Assembly: GCF_028476545.1 (NCBI RefSeq)
Contig: NW_026732278.1
Span: 124,001-188,000, forward strand
Length of the DNA stretch: 64,000 bases
Origin: Physella acuta
Taxonomy: Eukaryota; Mollusca; Gastropoda; Physidae
Direction: 5' to 3'
Both the position numbers and the translations under genes were made by a program. The notes below the pieces were generated by a model. The model was not told the origin of the DNA and ran no database searches. It worked only from the letters and a program-made list of their open reading frames with translations. Shown piece by piece: positions 24,890 through 42,909 of this stretch. Position 1 is the stretch's first letter. Each line of letters opens with the position of its first letter.

Positions 24890-27800
24890 ATGCCCTCCTT
24901 CGGCACGACAGTCAACCCCGTGAGTGTCACCGCATTTGTACTTACGTGTTTGGGGTGTGTCCAAACGGTGACCGTCATCTTTATTACCACCTGGTGGTCA
25001 GTCAGTTACTCGAAAACTGACCGGACGTTCAATGGCGTGTGGAGCAGCGAGGCATGCAAGAACGTGGGCGGCGGCTTCTCGTGTCACTCAGTGTCAGCCA
25101 CGCAGCTGGAGAATGGGCAGGGTAAGTTTGTGTGTTAGACATTGTGCAGGGTAAGTTTGTGTGTTAGACATTGTGACCTGTGACCCCACACAGCTGGAGA
25201 ATGGGCAGGGTAAGTTTGTGTGTTAGACATTGTGACCTGTGACCTCACATAGCTGGAGAATGGTCAAGGTAAGTTTGTGTGTTAGACATTGTGATCTGTG
25301 ACTCCACACAGCTGGAGAATGGGCAAGGTAAGTTTGTGTGTTAGACATTGTGACCTGTGACCCCACACAGCTGGAGAATGGTCAAGGTAAAATTGTGTGT
25401 TAGACATTGGGCAAGGTAAGTTTGTGTGTTAGACATTGTGACCTGTGACCCCACATAGCCGGAGAATGGGCAAGGTAAGTTTGTGTGTTAGACATTGTGA
25501 CCTGTGACCCCACATAGCCGGAGAATGGGCAAGGTAAGTTTGTGTGTTAGACATTGTGCAGGGTAAGTTTGTGTGTTAGACATTGTGACCTGTGACCCCA
25601 CACAGCTGGAGAATGGGCAGGGTAAGTTTGTGTGTTAGACATTGTGACCTGTGACCTCACACAGCTGGAGAATGGGCAGGGTAAGTTTGTGTGTTAGACA
25701 TTGTGACCTGTGACCCCACACAGCTGGAGAATGGGCAGGGTAAGTTTGTGTGTTAGACATTGTGACCTGTGACCCCACACAGCTGGAGAATGGTCAAGGT
25801 AAGTTTGTGTGTTAGACATTGTGACCTGAGACCCCACATAGCTGGAGAATGGTCAATGTAAGTTTGTGTGTTAGACATTGTGATCTGTGACCCCACACAG
25901 CTGGAGAATGGGCAGGGTAAGTTTGTGTGTTAGACATTGTGACCTGTGACCTCCTACAGCTGGAGAATGGGCAGGGTAAGTTTGTGTGTTAGACATTGTG
26001 ACCTGTGACCTGTGACCTCACACAGCTGGAGAATGGGCAGGGTAAGTTTGTGTGTTAGACATTGTGACCTGTGACCCCCTACAGCTGGAGAATGGGCAGG
26101 GTAAGTTTGTGTGTTAGACATTGGGCAGGGTAAGTTTGTGTGTTAGACATTGTGACCTGTGACCCCACACAGCTGGAGAATGGGCAGGGTAAGTTTGTGT
26201 GTTAGACATTGGGCAGGGTAAGTTTGTGTGTTAGACATTGTGACCTGTGACCTCACACAGCTGGAGAATGGGCAGGGTAAGTTTGTGTGTTAGACATTGT
26301 GACCTGTGACCTCACACAGCTGGAGAATGGGCAAGGTAAGTTTGTGTGTTAGACATTGTGACCTGTGACCTCACACAGCTGGAGAATGGGCAGGGTAAGT
26401 TTGTGTGTTAGACATTGTGACCTGTGACCTCCTACAGCTGGAGAATGGGCAGGGTAAGTTTGTGTGTTAGACATTGGGCAGGGTAAGTTTGTGTGTTAGA
26501 CATTGGGCAGGGTAAGTTTGTGTGTTAGACATTGTGACCTCACACAGCTGGAGAATGGGCAGGGTAAGTTTGTGTGTTGGACATTGGGCAGGGTAAGTTT
26601 GTGTGTTAGACATTGTGACCTCACACAGCTGGAGAATGGGCAGGGTAAGTTTGTGTGTTAGACATTGTGACCTGTGACCTGTGACCTCACGCAGCTGGAG
26701 AATGGGCAGGGTAAGTTTGTGTGTTAGACATTGTGACCTGTGACCCCACACAGCTGGAGAATGGGCAGGGTAAGTTTGTGTGTTAGACATTGTGACCTGT
26801 GACCCCACACAGCTGGAGAATGGGCAGGGTAAGTTTGTGTGTTAGACATTGTGACCTCACACAGCTGGAGAATGGGCAGGGTAAGTTTGTGTGTTAGACA
26901 TTGTGACCTGTGACCTCACGCAGCTGGAGAATGGGCAGGGTAAGTTTGTGTGTTGGACATTGGGCAGGGTAAGTTTGTGTGTTAGACATTGTGACCTCAC
27001 ACAGCTGGAGAATGGGCAGGGTAAGTTTGTGTGTTAGACATTGTGACCTGTGACCTGTGACCTCACGCAGCTGGAGAATGGGCAGGGTAAGTTTGTGTGT
27101 TGGACATTGGGCAGGGTAAGTTTGTGTGTTAGACATTGTGACCTCACACAGCTGGAGAATGGGCAGGGTAAGTTTGTGTGTTAGACATTGTGACCTGTGA
27201 CCTCACACAGCTGGAGAATGGGCAGGGTAAGTTTGTGTGTTAGACATTGTGACCTGTGACCCCCTACAGCTGGAGAATGGGCAGGGTAAGTTTGTGTGTT
27301 AGACATTGTGACCTCACACAGCTGGAGAATGGGCAGGGTAAGTTTGTGTGTTAGACATTGGGCAGGGTAAGTTTGTGTGTTAGACATTGTGACCTCACAC
27401 AGCTGGAGAATGGGCAGGGTAAGTTTGTGTGTTAGACATTGTGACCTCACACAGCTGGAGAATGGGCAGGGTAAGTTTGTGTGTTAGACATTGTGACCTG
27501 TGACCTCACACAGCTGGAGAATGGGCAGGGTAAGTTTGTGTGTTAGACATTGTGCAGGGTAAGTTTGTGTGTTAGACATTGTGACCTGTGACCTCACACA
27601 GCTGGAGAATGGGCAGGGTAAGTTTGTGTGTTAGACATTGTGACCTCACACAGCTGGAGAATGGGCAGGGTAAGTTTGTGTGTTAGACAATGGGCAGGGT
27701 AAGTTTGTGTGTTAGACATTGTGACCTGTGACCTCACGCAGCTGGAGAATGGGCAAGGTAAGTTTGTGTGTTAGACATTGTAAGTTTGTGTGATCTATGA

Positions 27801-29716
27801 TTCTGTACTGATTATTTCCACATCATGTGAATGTTTTACTATGTTCATTTCATATATTTACACCTCATCAAAATATGGGATATAAATAAATGCTCTCACA
27901 AAAATTAACATAAAAAACGTATTGGTTGTATTAGAACTTTAGAGCAGTATTTTAAAAGCACGTTGTTTTTTCTAGCGACATTTGATCTTATGGTTAAGGT
28001 TAATTAGAATTAGGGTTGGACAGGGCAAGGCTAGGGCTAATGCTAGCATTACGACTAATAATTAGCTATGGACAAAGAATTAAAACAGGGTTATACCATC
28101 AACAAAAAAAATTGATATGATGAGCAGTATGTATTAACAATTTAAAATCGACAACTTAGGCGAATCGAATCCTAATCGATCAAGTTATCGGTTTAATTGG
28201 TTGAGAGACAATGTTATGGGGCTCTGTACTTTACCAAGCTGTATCTTAGCCCAACCTTCGCGGATGCAGAAATCTAGATTCCATAACAACGTAGGCCCTA
28301 TCCATTTGTTAAAAATAAACTAAGGATAAAGCAAGGCCTAGGCTATTGCTAGATTTTTGGACGTTTCGTATTTAAAGTGCACTAGGCGCGGTCAAGTGTG
28401 TGAGAATGAAAGGTCCACCTACCAAATCTGGTAAGTTGTACAGGCTGGGTGGTCCACACAAATTGTGACTCATTCGTTCACGTTCACTAGCAAGTCAGAA
28501 TCGCGCGAGTAAAGTTTCTAAAAATAAATTGAAACTCATACTCTCTACAATAGGTGATGTCAAAGTCCACTTCTCTGTAGAAATATTTTGGTATGGGTGT
28601 GGAAAATATGTAAAACGTAATGGACAATTACGCCGAATATAGTTTAAAATAAAAGCTTATACAATAGTGAAGCAGAATTTGAAACTTTATCTCAATCAAT
28701 GTTGGTAGATCCTGGGTATTTTTATTTTTGCGCACGTAAATAAAAATGTATTTAATTACACACCACACCACATTGAAACTTACACATGATTAATTAAACA
28801 TTATATGTTAATAGAAACTACTGTCTGTTTATTGAAAGTATTGTCTATTTATTAAAACTATTGTCTCTTTATTGAAACAATTGTCTCTTTTTTGAAACTA
28901 TTGTCTCTTTATGGTAAAAATTGTCTGTTGAAACTATTGTCTGCTTATTGAAACGTCGGTTTATTAAAACCTCGTCTCATTCCCCAGAAGCCCTGTTTGT
29001 CAGCAAAGTGTTCGCCACATTCACTGCTGTCCTATCCTTCGTTGCCGTGGTACTACACGTCGTCTACGCTCTCACGAGAGTTCCCATTGTAAGAACTACA
29101 GCCATTTTCATGCTGGGGTCTGCAGGTATGGTAACCTACTTTTACCTACAAACTAAAATCATTTTAGAACTATTAATTTATACTATAGTTTCTCTATTAG
29201 GAAATTTAAAAAAACAAACAAAAAAAGAACTCTATAGGAGATGTACAATTCTTAAACTAGTTTTTGTGAGGTAAAGCTAGTTATGGCTTGTCGACTCAGC
29301 TCTGCTGGGTACCTGTCATGAGTCGGAGGGAGTAAATACTTTTTAGCATGGTGCTGATCGCACAAAGAACACGAACTTTTTCAAATGCCCTTATAGACTG
29401 TTAGGTATGAATTGGTTCTTTCTTCTTTTATACATGATTTCCATTGAGCATTTAATGTGATTAATTGAAATGTCTGATTTAGTTGTAATTAATAGAGTAC
29501 TCCCCCTCCCCTCCCCACCTCACAGGTTTATTTGGACTGCTGGCGGTGTTTGTGTTTGCCGGGTTTTACAGCTCTCTCAGCGTCGGCTCCCCGTCCTTGG
29601 GCGTGGCCTTCTACTTGTTCCTCATTGGGAGCATCGTCTGCCTTGTGGCTGCGGCCTTCACGGCCTGGGCCTCAGTCAGGAAGGTCATGACCTTCAGCCC
29701 CACACAGCTGGAGTAG
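24890..29716 (+). CDS. Claudin-like four-span membrane protein
   Basis: Three exons (24890-25121, 28988-29125, 29526-29716; phases 1 and 1) give 186 residues, the usual size of the PMP22/EMP/MP20/claudin superfamily. Span 1 is about residues 11-34 (VSVTAFVLTCLGCVQTVTVI). The first extracellular loop has the family signature W36...NGVW51...C56-x8-C65. Span 2 is in exon 2 (VFATFTAVLSFVAVVLHVVY), span 3 joins exons 2-3 (LLAVFVFAGFY), span 4 is AFYLFLIGSIVCLVAAAFTA, and a short cytoplasmic end RKVMTFSPTQLE follows. Such proteins act at cell contacts or as channel auxiliary subunits. The first-loop spacing W-x14-W is shorter than in vertebrate claudins, so a closer class is not claimed. Intron 1 is dominated by the junction-derived minisatellite described separately. 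Confidence 0.85.
25122..27787 (+). repeat. Minisatellite made from the exon-1/intron-1 junction
   Basis: About 50 copies of a 50-60 bp unit: 'cacagctggagaatgggcag' (the last 15-16 coding bases of exon 1 with flank), 'ggtaagtttgtgtgttagac' (the real donor and intron start), then 'attgtgacctgtgacctc'. A shorter roughly 29-bp unit ('attgggcagggtaagtttgt' + 'gtgttagac') is interspersed. Each full unit carries a good donor (cagg|gtaagt) and an acceptor-like ctcacacag| 16 bases before it. Confidence 0.95.
27790..28815. other. Rest of claudin-like intron 1
   Basis: AT-rich intron sequence without recognised repeats or exons. Confidence 0.5.
28816..28965. repeat. About 20-bp minisatellite before exon 2
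   Basis: Seven imperfect copies of 'ttattgaaactattgtctct', ending about 20 bp upstream of the exon 2 acceptor of the claudin-like gene. Confidence 0.75.
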
Positions 29717-29770
29717 CCCAGCACCGTCAGGAAGGTCATGACCTTCAGCCCCACACAGTACTGGAGTAGT
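29680..29770 (+). repeat. Tandem duplication of the claudin-like CDS end
   Basis: 'gtcaggaaggtcatgacctt' + 'cagccccacacag' occurs in the last codons (about 29674-29706) and again just after the stop (about 29728-29760), each followed by 'ctggagtag' (with two inserted bases in the second). The second copy is non-coding. Confidence 0.85.
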
Positions 29771-30013
29771 CCAAAAATGTACTCATTCTCAGTTAGCTTT
29801 GCAATTTCCTTGTTAAGAAACGCATCAAGTTTCCCCAAGCTTCTTGTCATCGTAGGTTTAAATACTTTTCTATTGTGGATAGATCTAGATGTATTTGATT
29901 GAAACGTAAACGTGGTGAATAAAAATATTCCAACCGACTGTATGGATGAGGATATTTTCTTCGTGCTACATTACAATCAGAGCTTACACATGAATTGTCT
30001 TGATGTCAATATT

Positions 30014-30962
30014 ATAGTGGCTGGTCAAATGATGGGGGTGTTATGGTGGCTGGTCAAATGTTATGGTGGCTGGTCAAATGATGGGGTGTTATGGTGGCTG
30101 GTCAAATGATGGGGTGTCATGATGGCTGGTCAAATGATGGGGGTGTTATGGTGGCTGGTCAAATGTTATGGTGGCTGGTCAAATGATGGGGTGTTATGGT
30201 GGCTGGTCAAATGATGGGGTGTCATGATGGCTGGTCAAATGATGGGGGTGTTATGGTGGCTGGTCAAATGTTATGGTGGCTGGTCAAATGATGGGGGTGT
30301 TATGGTGGCTGGTCAAATGATGGGGGTGTTAAGGTGGCTGGTCAAATGATGGGGGTGTTATGGTGGCTGGTCAAATGATGGGGGTGTTATCGTGGCTGGT
30401 CAAATGATGGGGGTGTTATGGTGGCTGGTCAAATGATGGGGGTGTTATGGTGGCTGGTCAAATGATGGGGGTGTTATGGTGGCTGGTCAAATGATGGGGG
30501 TGTTATGGTGGCTGGTCAAATGATGGGGGTGTTATGGTGGCTGGTCAAATGTTATGGTGGCTGGTCAAATGATGGGGGTGTTATGGTGGCTGGTCAAATG
30601 ATGGGGGTGTTATGGTGGCTGGTCAAATGTTGGGGGTGTTATGGTGGCTGGTCAAATGATGGGGGTGTTATGGTGGCTAGTCAAATGTTATGATGGCTGG
30701 TCAAATGATGGGGGTGTTATGGTGGCTGGTCAAATGATGGGGGTGTTATGGTGGCTAGTCAAATGTTATGGTGGCTGGTCAAATGATGGGGGTGTTATGG
30801 TGGCTGGTCAAATGATGGGGGTGTTATGGTGGCTGGTCAAATGTTGGGGGTGTTATGGTGGCTGGTCAAATGATGGGGGTGTTATGGTGGCTGGTCAAAT
30901 GTTATGGTGGCTGGTCAAATGTTATGGTGGCTGGTCAAATGATGGGGGTACTGTTATGGTGG
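30014..30962 (+). repeat. 29-bp minisatellite (gtggctggtcaaatgatggg)
   Basis: More than 30 copies of a 29-bp unit ('gtggctggtcaaatgatggg' + 'ggtgttatg') mixed with a 19-20 bp short form that lacks the G run. It lies downstream of the claudin-like gene. The repetitive MVAGQMMGVLWWLVK frames are translations of the array. Confidence 0.95.
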
Positions 30963-31214
30963 CTTTCACATTTTATTGTTATTGTGACTTTCAAATGTTA
31001 TTGTTATTGTGATTATAATGTAACAAATAAATAACTCGGTATTGAAACGATTTGTAACTTTTAATTTTACGTCACTGGATGCACACGTCATTATGTAATT
31101 AATTAACTGGTTGTCAATGTTAATTAGCTGGATTTCATTTTGTTGGCTTTCTTTTTTTTTCTATTGTTTGAAACATCTCCAGTGTTATCACAAAAGTTCT
31201 TCAAGTTTTTCTTT

Positions 31215-38534
<7,320 letters not shown>

Positions 38535-39490
38535 GGTTGTAAAACTTGACTGGTTGCGATGGTTGGCTGGGAGTTAAAGATTCTCTAAACTTCAAATGGG
38601 CGGGTCAGGTCGTTTTTAAATTACAATTGTTTTGACCGAAATACTTTGCTTATTTTTTTCTTGTGTTTTCACCTCTAAATGTTTGACTTGAAAAATGTAT
38701 CTGACCTGCCGCGCTAATGGTTCAAGTTTTCTTAAATTGACATCATTCTCTGCCTGGCTTTTATAGCGAGGGTCGCTAGTTGTCAGCCCCACCTTCACCC
38801 CTGCTCATTTCATCAGTCATCCCCTTTTTTATGTTTGGGAAAAACGGTTTGGTCGCGGATATCATTTTTGTCTCACAAGTTTAATGTGCACGGGAAAGTT
38901 TAGCCATGACGTCATACGAAGAAATGGCGGCCGCTCTGACAGGTAGGTCTCGTTAGATTTATTCGCTCGTCTATTTTTGGCGCAATCCCAGTCGCGTGAA
39001 ATCTGGGATCTCATTAAGATGTTATATCTCATTTGCATACATTCGACAATCAGCAACAAATTTGGCGAGGGTTTAAACAAGGCGTGTTGAGGCAATAAAT
39101 ATCCCGCGTCAGAGAGCTAAATATCTAGATGACAGTGACAAACTAAGTGTCAGTGCCGGCGTCTGCCGATGCAACACGCAGTTGGCTGGGAATTGATGTC
39201 TGCGATTAGCTGAAACAGCGCACCCTCCCACCTGCTGGAATAATCTGGTTGGCGCCGTGGTGGTTGTGGTGTACGTTACAGGTGTGGTCAAGAACAGAAA
39301 CGTCAGGTGGGTGGAGGGGGGATACGTGTGTAACTTGTTGTGACGTCTGCACTTTCACTGGATTGTCCAATTACGTCAGAACCGGTCCTAATTTTTAGCA
39401 AGGGTTAGGGTTCATGAGACCTCTGCGCGGGTCGATTGGACACCCCACTCAGGTTTGTTTGGTGAATCTATTGGACACCCCACTCAGATT
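38535..39490. other. Upstream region of the LamG gene
   Basis: Presumed promoter side of the minus-strand gene. No TATA box could be placed with confidence. Short frames (for example a Thr-rich one near 39109-39291) lack support. 'ggacaccccactcag' occurs twice around 39438-39487. Confidence 0.4.
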
Positions 39491-39492
39491 CA

Positions 39493-39575
39493 GTGTTTCT
39501 ACCAGACTTTTTTCTCCGGAGGGCAATTGAAATTTTCGGGGGGGGGGGGGGGGCGTTAGACTTTCTTCTGCAGAT
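39493..39575 (+). repeat. Poly-G dispersed repeat, copy 3
   Basis: 'cagtgtttctaccagacttt' + 'tttctccgga', 'caattgaaattttc' + G run, 'tagactttcttc': the family blocks in the usual order. Confidence 0.7.
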
Positions 39576-39924
39576 GGAAGGCAAATTATAATTGTGCTGT
39601 AGAGAGATATAGCCTACAATAAGAAATATCTAATTTATTTTTAAAATACAATGTAACAATATTGCACGGACAGTACGCAAGAATTATATCTATAAAATGC
39701 TACTAGATTCTAGTACCAGTACACTAAGGTGGGGTGGGTGGGTATCCTGTTCCACAACAGCAACCAATGTGATAAGATTTAATAAACTGGCGGATTTCCT
39801 TTTCCATAGGGACAACATCATTAATCACGAGCTTCTTCATGGGCTAAAAATAAACATATGACGTAATTAGGTAGGTTTAGGTCGAGGTGAAACTGGGCAT
39901 GTGATGGTTCGCCCACAAGTTGAC

Positions 39925-40068
39925 ACATTCTAACGATACGCCACGGTCTAATGCTACGTCATGGTCTAATGATACGTCACGGTCTAAAGATACGTCACGG
40001 TCTAAAGATACGTCGCGGTCTAAAGATACGTCACGGTCTAACGACACAGCACGGACTAATGATAAGTC
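39925..40068. repeat. 18-bp minisatellite (tacgtcacggtctaaaga)
   Basis: Seven to eight copies of an 18-bp unit; the LDRDVS and HGLKIR frames on the two strands are its translations. Confidence 0.9.
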
Positions 40069-40104
40069 GTGTCTCATTTTCGGTTCATCGCTCGTTTAGT
40101 TTCT

Positions 40105-40485
40105 CTATGACACCCAATCACTCACTTTGTCCCTGTGATACCCAATCACTCAATTTGTCCCTGTGATACCCAATCACTCAATGGGTCCCTATGATACCCA
40201 ATCACTCAATTTGTCCCTGTGATACCCAATCACTCAATTTGTCCCTGTGATACCCAATCACTCAATTTGTCCCTGTGATACACAATCACTCAATTTGTCC
40301 CTGTGATACCCAATCACTCAATTTGTCCCTGTGATACCCAATCACTCAATTTGTCCCTGTGATACACAATCACTCAATTTGTCCCTGTGATACCCAATCA
40401 CTCAATTTGTCCCTGTGATACCCAATCACTCACTTTGTCCATGTGATACACAATCACTTCACTCAATTTGTCCCTGACTTTGTCT
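40105..40485. repeat. 28-bp minisatellite (gtgatacccaatcactcaat)
   Basis: About 13 copies of 'gtgatacccaatcactcaat' + 'ttgtccct' with few variants. Confidence 0.93.
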
Positions 40486-41394
40486 CTGTGACACCCGATC
40501 ATGCAGTGTGTCCTAAATTTTTATATGCAGGTGGTGACTTATTTGTAGTACTTTGTAATGTACAGAACTAGAATTATAAACACGTGGTTCTATATTTTGT
40601 ACTGTGTACCGTTACATCAGGAGTGCGAGCCATTTTTGCCTAACCTAGTTATTTCTTGTCCAAAACGTATTCAATCGAACATTTAATTCAAGTCCGGAAC
40701 CGTATACCGGATATCATAGAACGTAAAACAATGTGGGGTGATAATGGAGACAAAAGGGGAGGGCACTGTGATTTATCTATTGTCGTCATCAACATTCTTT
40801 AAGTACAGCCAACTAGAAACTAACCATCCACCACAATTTAGGTACAGCTGATTGCGGATCTTGGCAGTTTTCCGTAAAGTTTTATGACCAAATATAAAAT
40901 AGAGACCTTAGTACAATATGTTCCTTTTCTGTGTGCTGAAGGATTTCTGTACACACCAATTCCGATCTGTTCGGCTAAAATCACACCCCATTTTGAAAAC
41001 TAGATCTTTGGAGAGGAGTTCACTGGCAAGAAACATTTACTGCTATGTAGAATAGTCAGTAGGGCCATGTGTGTGTATAATTCCATAATGCAGCTATTTA
41101 AAAAAAAAACAACTAATTATTTTCTGCCAATTTTGTCACCCCTAGGGTCTGCGCCTAGAGCGTCCCGCCTAGCCACGGATCCAAGAACATTTCAAGAGAG
41201 CCAAATATTGAAATAAATAAACCGGGAGTGATCTCCCCTAAACTTTCTCGAATATTCTTATATAAAACAACAGGGAACTCGGGATATAGTTATGATTTTT
41301 AATCCATTTTAAATACTCAAACTTTCAAAAATAGAATCTCATAAAAAAAAAAAAGAATTGCGCACTAAGCGAACGCCGAATAAAGATGTGTATA

Positions 41395-41975
41395 ATAGTG
41401 CGGAATATTATTAGTACTTTATTAATTCACATGCGTTTTTTTGAGAAATCGGAAATAGCGTAAATTAGTACTTCCGGTCAACGGAAATTACAAAAAATTT
41501 GATAGAAGGTAGAGAATTAGATCTTTTACTTACATGTGAAATTTAATTTATCTATCTGAAATAGTACTCAAGTTATAGGCTTTTGAAAAATTTAAAGTAC
41601 AAAAAGTACCACTTCCGTTTATCGGAAATCGCTCAAAAGTTGATACGGATCTACGATTTTGATAAAATACTTATATATGAAATTTCATCAAGCTGGTTGT
41701 AACGGTACTCAAGTTATCGTGTTTACACACAGACACACACACAGACATACGGACAGAATTGCAAAGTCCAGTTTTTCCGACTCGATAACGCATAAAACGC
41801 CAAAATGTTTATGTATTTATAATTTTTGCTTGATTAAAATAAGTCCTCTATACTCCGGATGTGATGAAGGACTGAGGTGTAAAACGGTGAAAACAGTCAA
41901 AATTTCATGTTATTTTTGTGCACGATTACAAGACTTTCTCTATACTTCGTATATACGAGAAAGTAAAAAAGGAAT
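41395..41975. repeat. Probable dispersed repeat with internal duplication
   Basis: Two related halves: 'cttccggtcaacggaaatta' near 41471 and 'cttccgtttatcggaaatcg' near 41611, each followed by 'gatcta/gatctt...tttgata', a 'atatgaaattt' motif and 'actcaagttat'. An 'acacacagacatacggacag' block follows. No coding potential seen; family not known. Confidence 0.4.
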
Positions 41976-42905
41976 TGAGTGTAATTAACGTTGATATAAG
42001 TTAAATAAGGAAGAAAATTAAATGAAATTAATATTTCATCTGATGAATCGCTTCCTTAATTCTCGCGTTACACAAAGGTGTTGTGGCGACATCAAGGTCG
42101 TCTCTATGGCGACGGACGTCTAACAAAAGACGGTTATGGTCAAGGACGACTAAAATACCTCATCAATTTAATGGCAACACACTTCCTTTTTTCTCTCCAA
42201 ACGCTGCTGTAATAAAATATTCCCTTCAGCCTATTGGTGGGGAGTTTGTTTTCAAGTCAGGGCCTTCAGGGCATGGGATGTCATGCGGTGTGTCATGAGA
42301 TGTGTGGGTCTCATGATATCTTGCTGTAGAGATATCATGACACTGACACCATGATGTAGATAAGTTTCTTGACATCACTGGGTGGGGGAAGTCATGAGAT
42401 GACAAGGTGGGACAATCATGGCATTAATGTCATATAACAACCTGCATCTGGTAGAGCCATCATGACTAGTATTCGTTTACATTTAATACAATAAATGACA
42501 AAATGAAAAAAAAAGTTTTTAATTTAAATGATAATCTTTTTAAAATAACATAAAAATACCAGACTTACAGAACTTACAGTTGAATGAAAACAAATGTCTA
42601 ACATGTAACTATTGTAACAAGGGAAGTATCCTAACAACATGTCAATGATGTAGTTTTTGAAGCAGTTTTACTGGTAGTTCATTAATTGAATGCTTGTGCT
42701 ACTATATAAATATTCATGTCTTCTAAAATTCATAACTAATTCTAATTAGTTTATTTTAAATGATATGCCCTTCCTACAGTTAGAACTGAATCCAGACAAA
42801 GACAAAATATGAACACATTTTAAAACCATTGATTGTATTGACATGAATCAAAGTTCTGCTGCTAAATCTGCAAGCTGTTAAATCTACAGGCTGTTAAATG
42901 CTCAG
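41976..42905. other. Intergenic stretch downstream of CWF19L1
   Basis: Small local repeats of 'catgagatgt' around 42280-42430 and AT-rich sequence; no gene recognised. The 3' UTR of the minus-strand CWF19L1 must lie here. Confidence 0.45.
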
Positions 42906-42909
42906 GTTG

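Noticed and set aside
30505-31012. WWLVK-repeat protein frame
   Set aside because: Translation of the 29-bp minisatellite; unit length is not a multiple of three and the frame changes between arrays.
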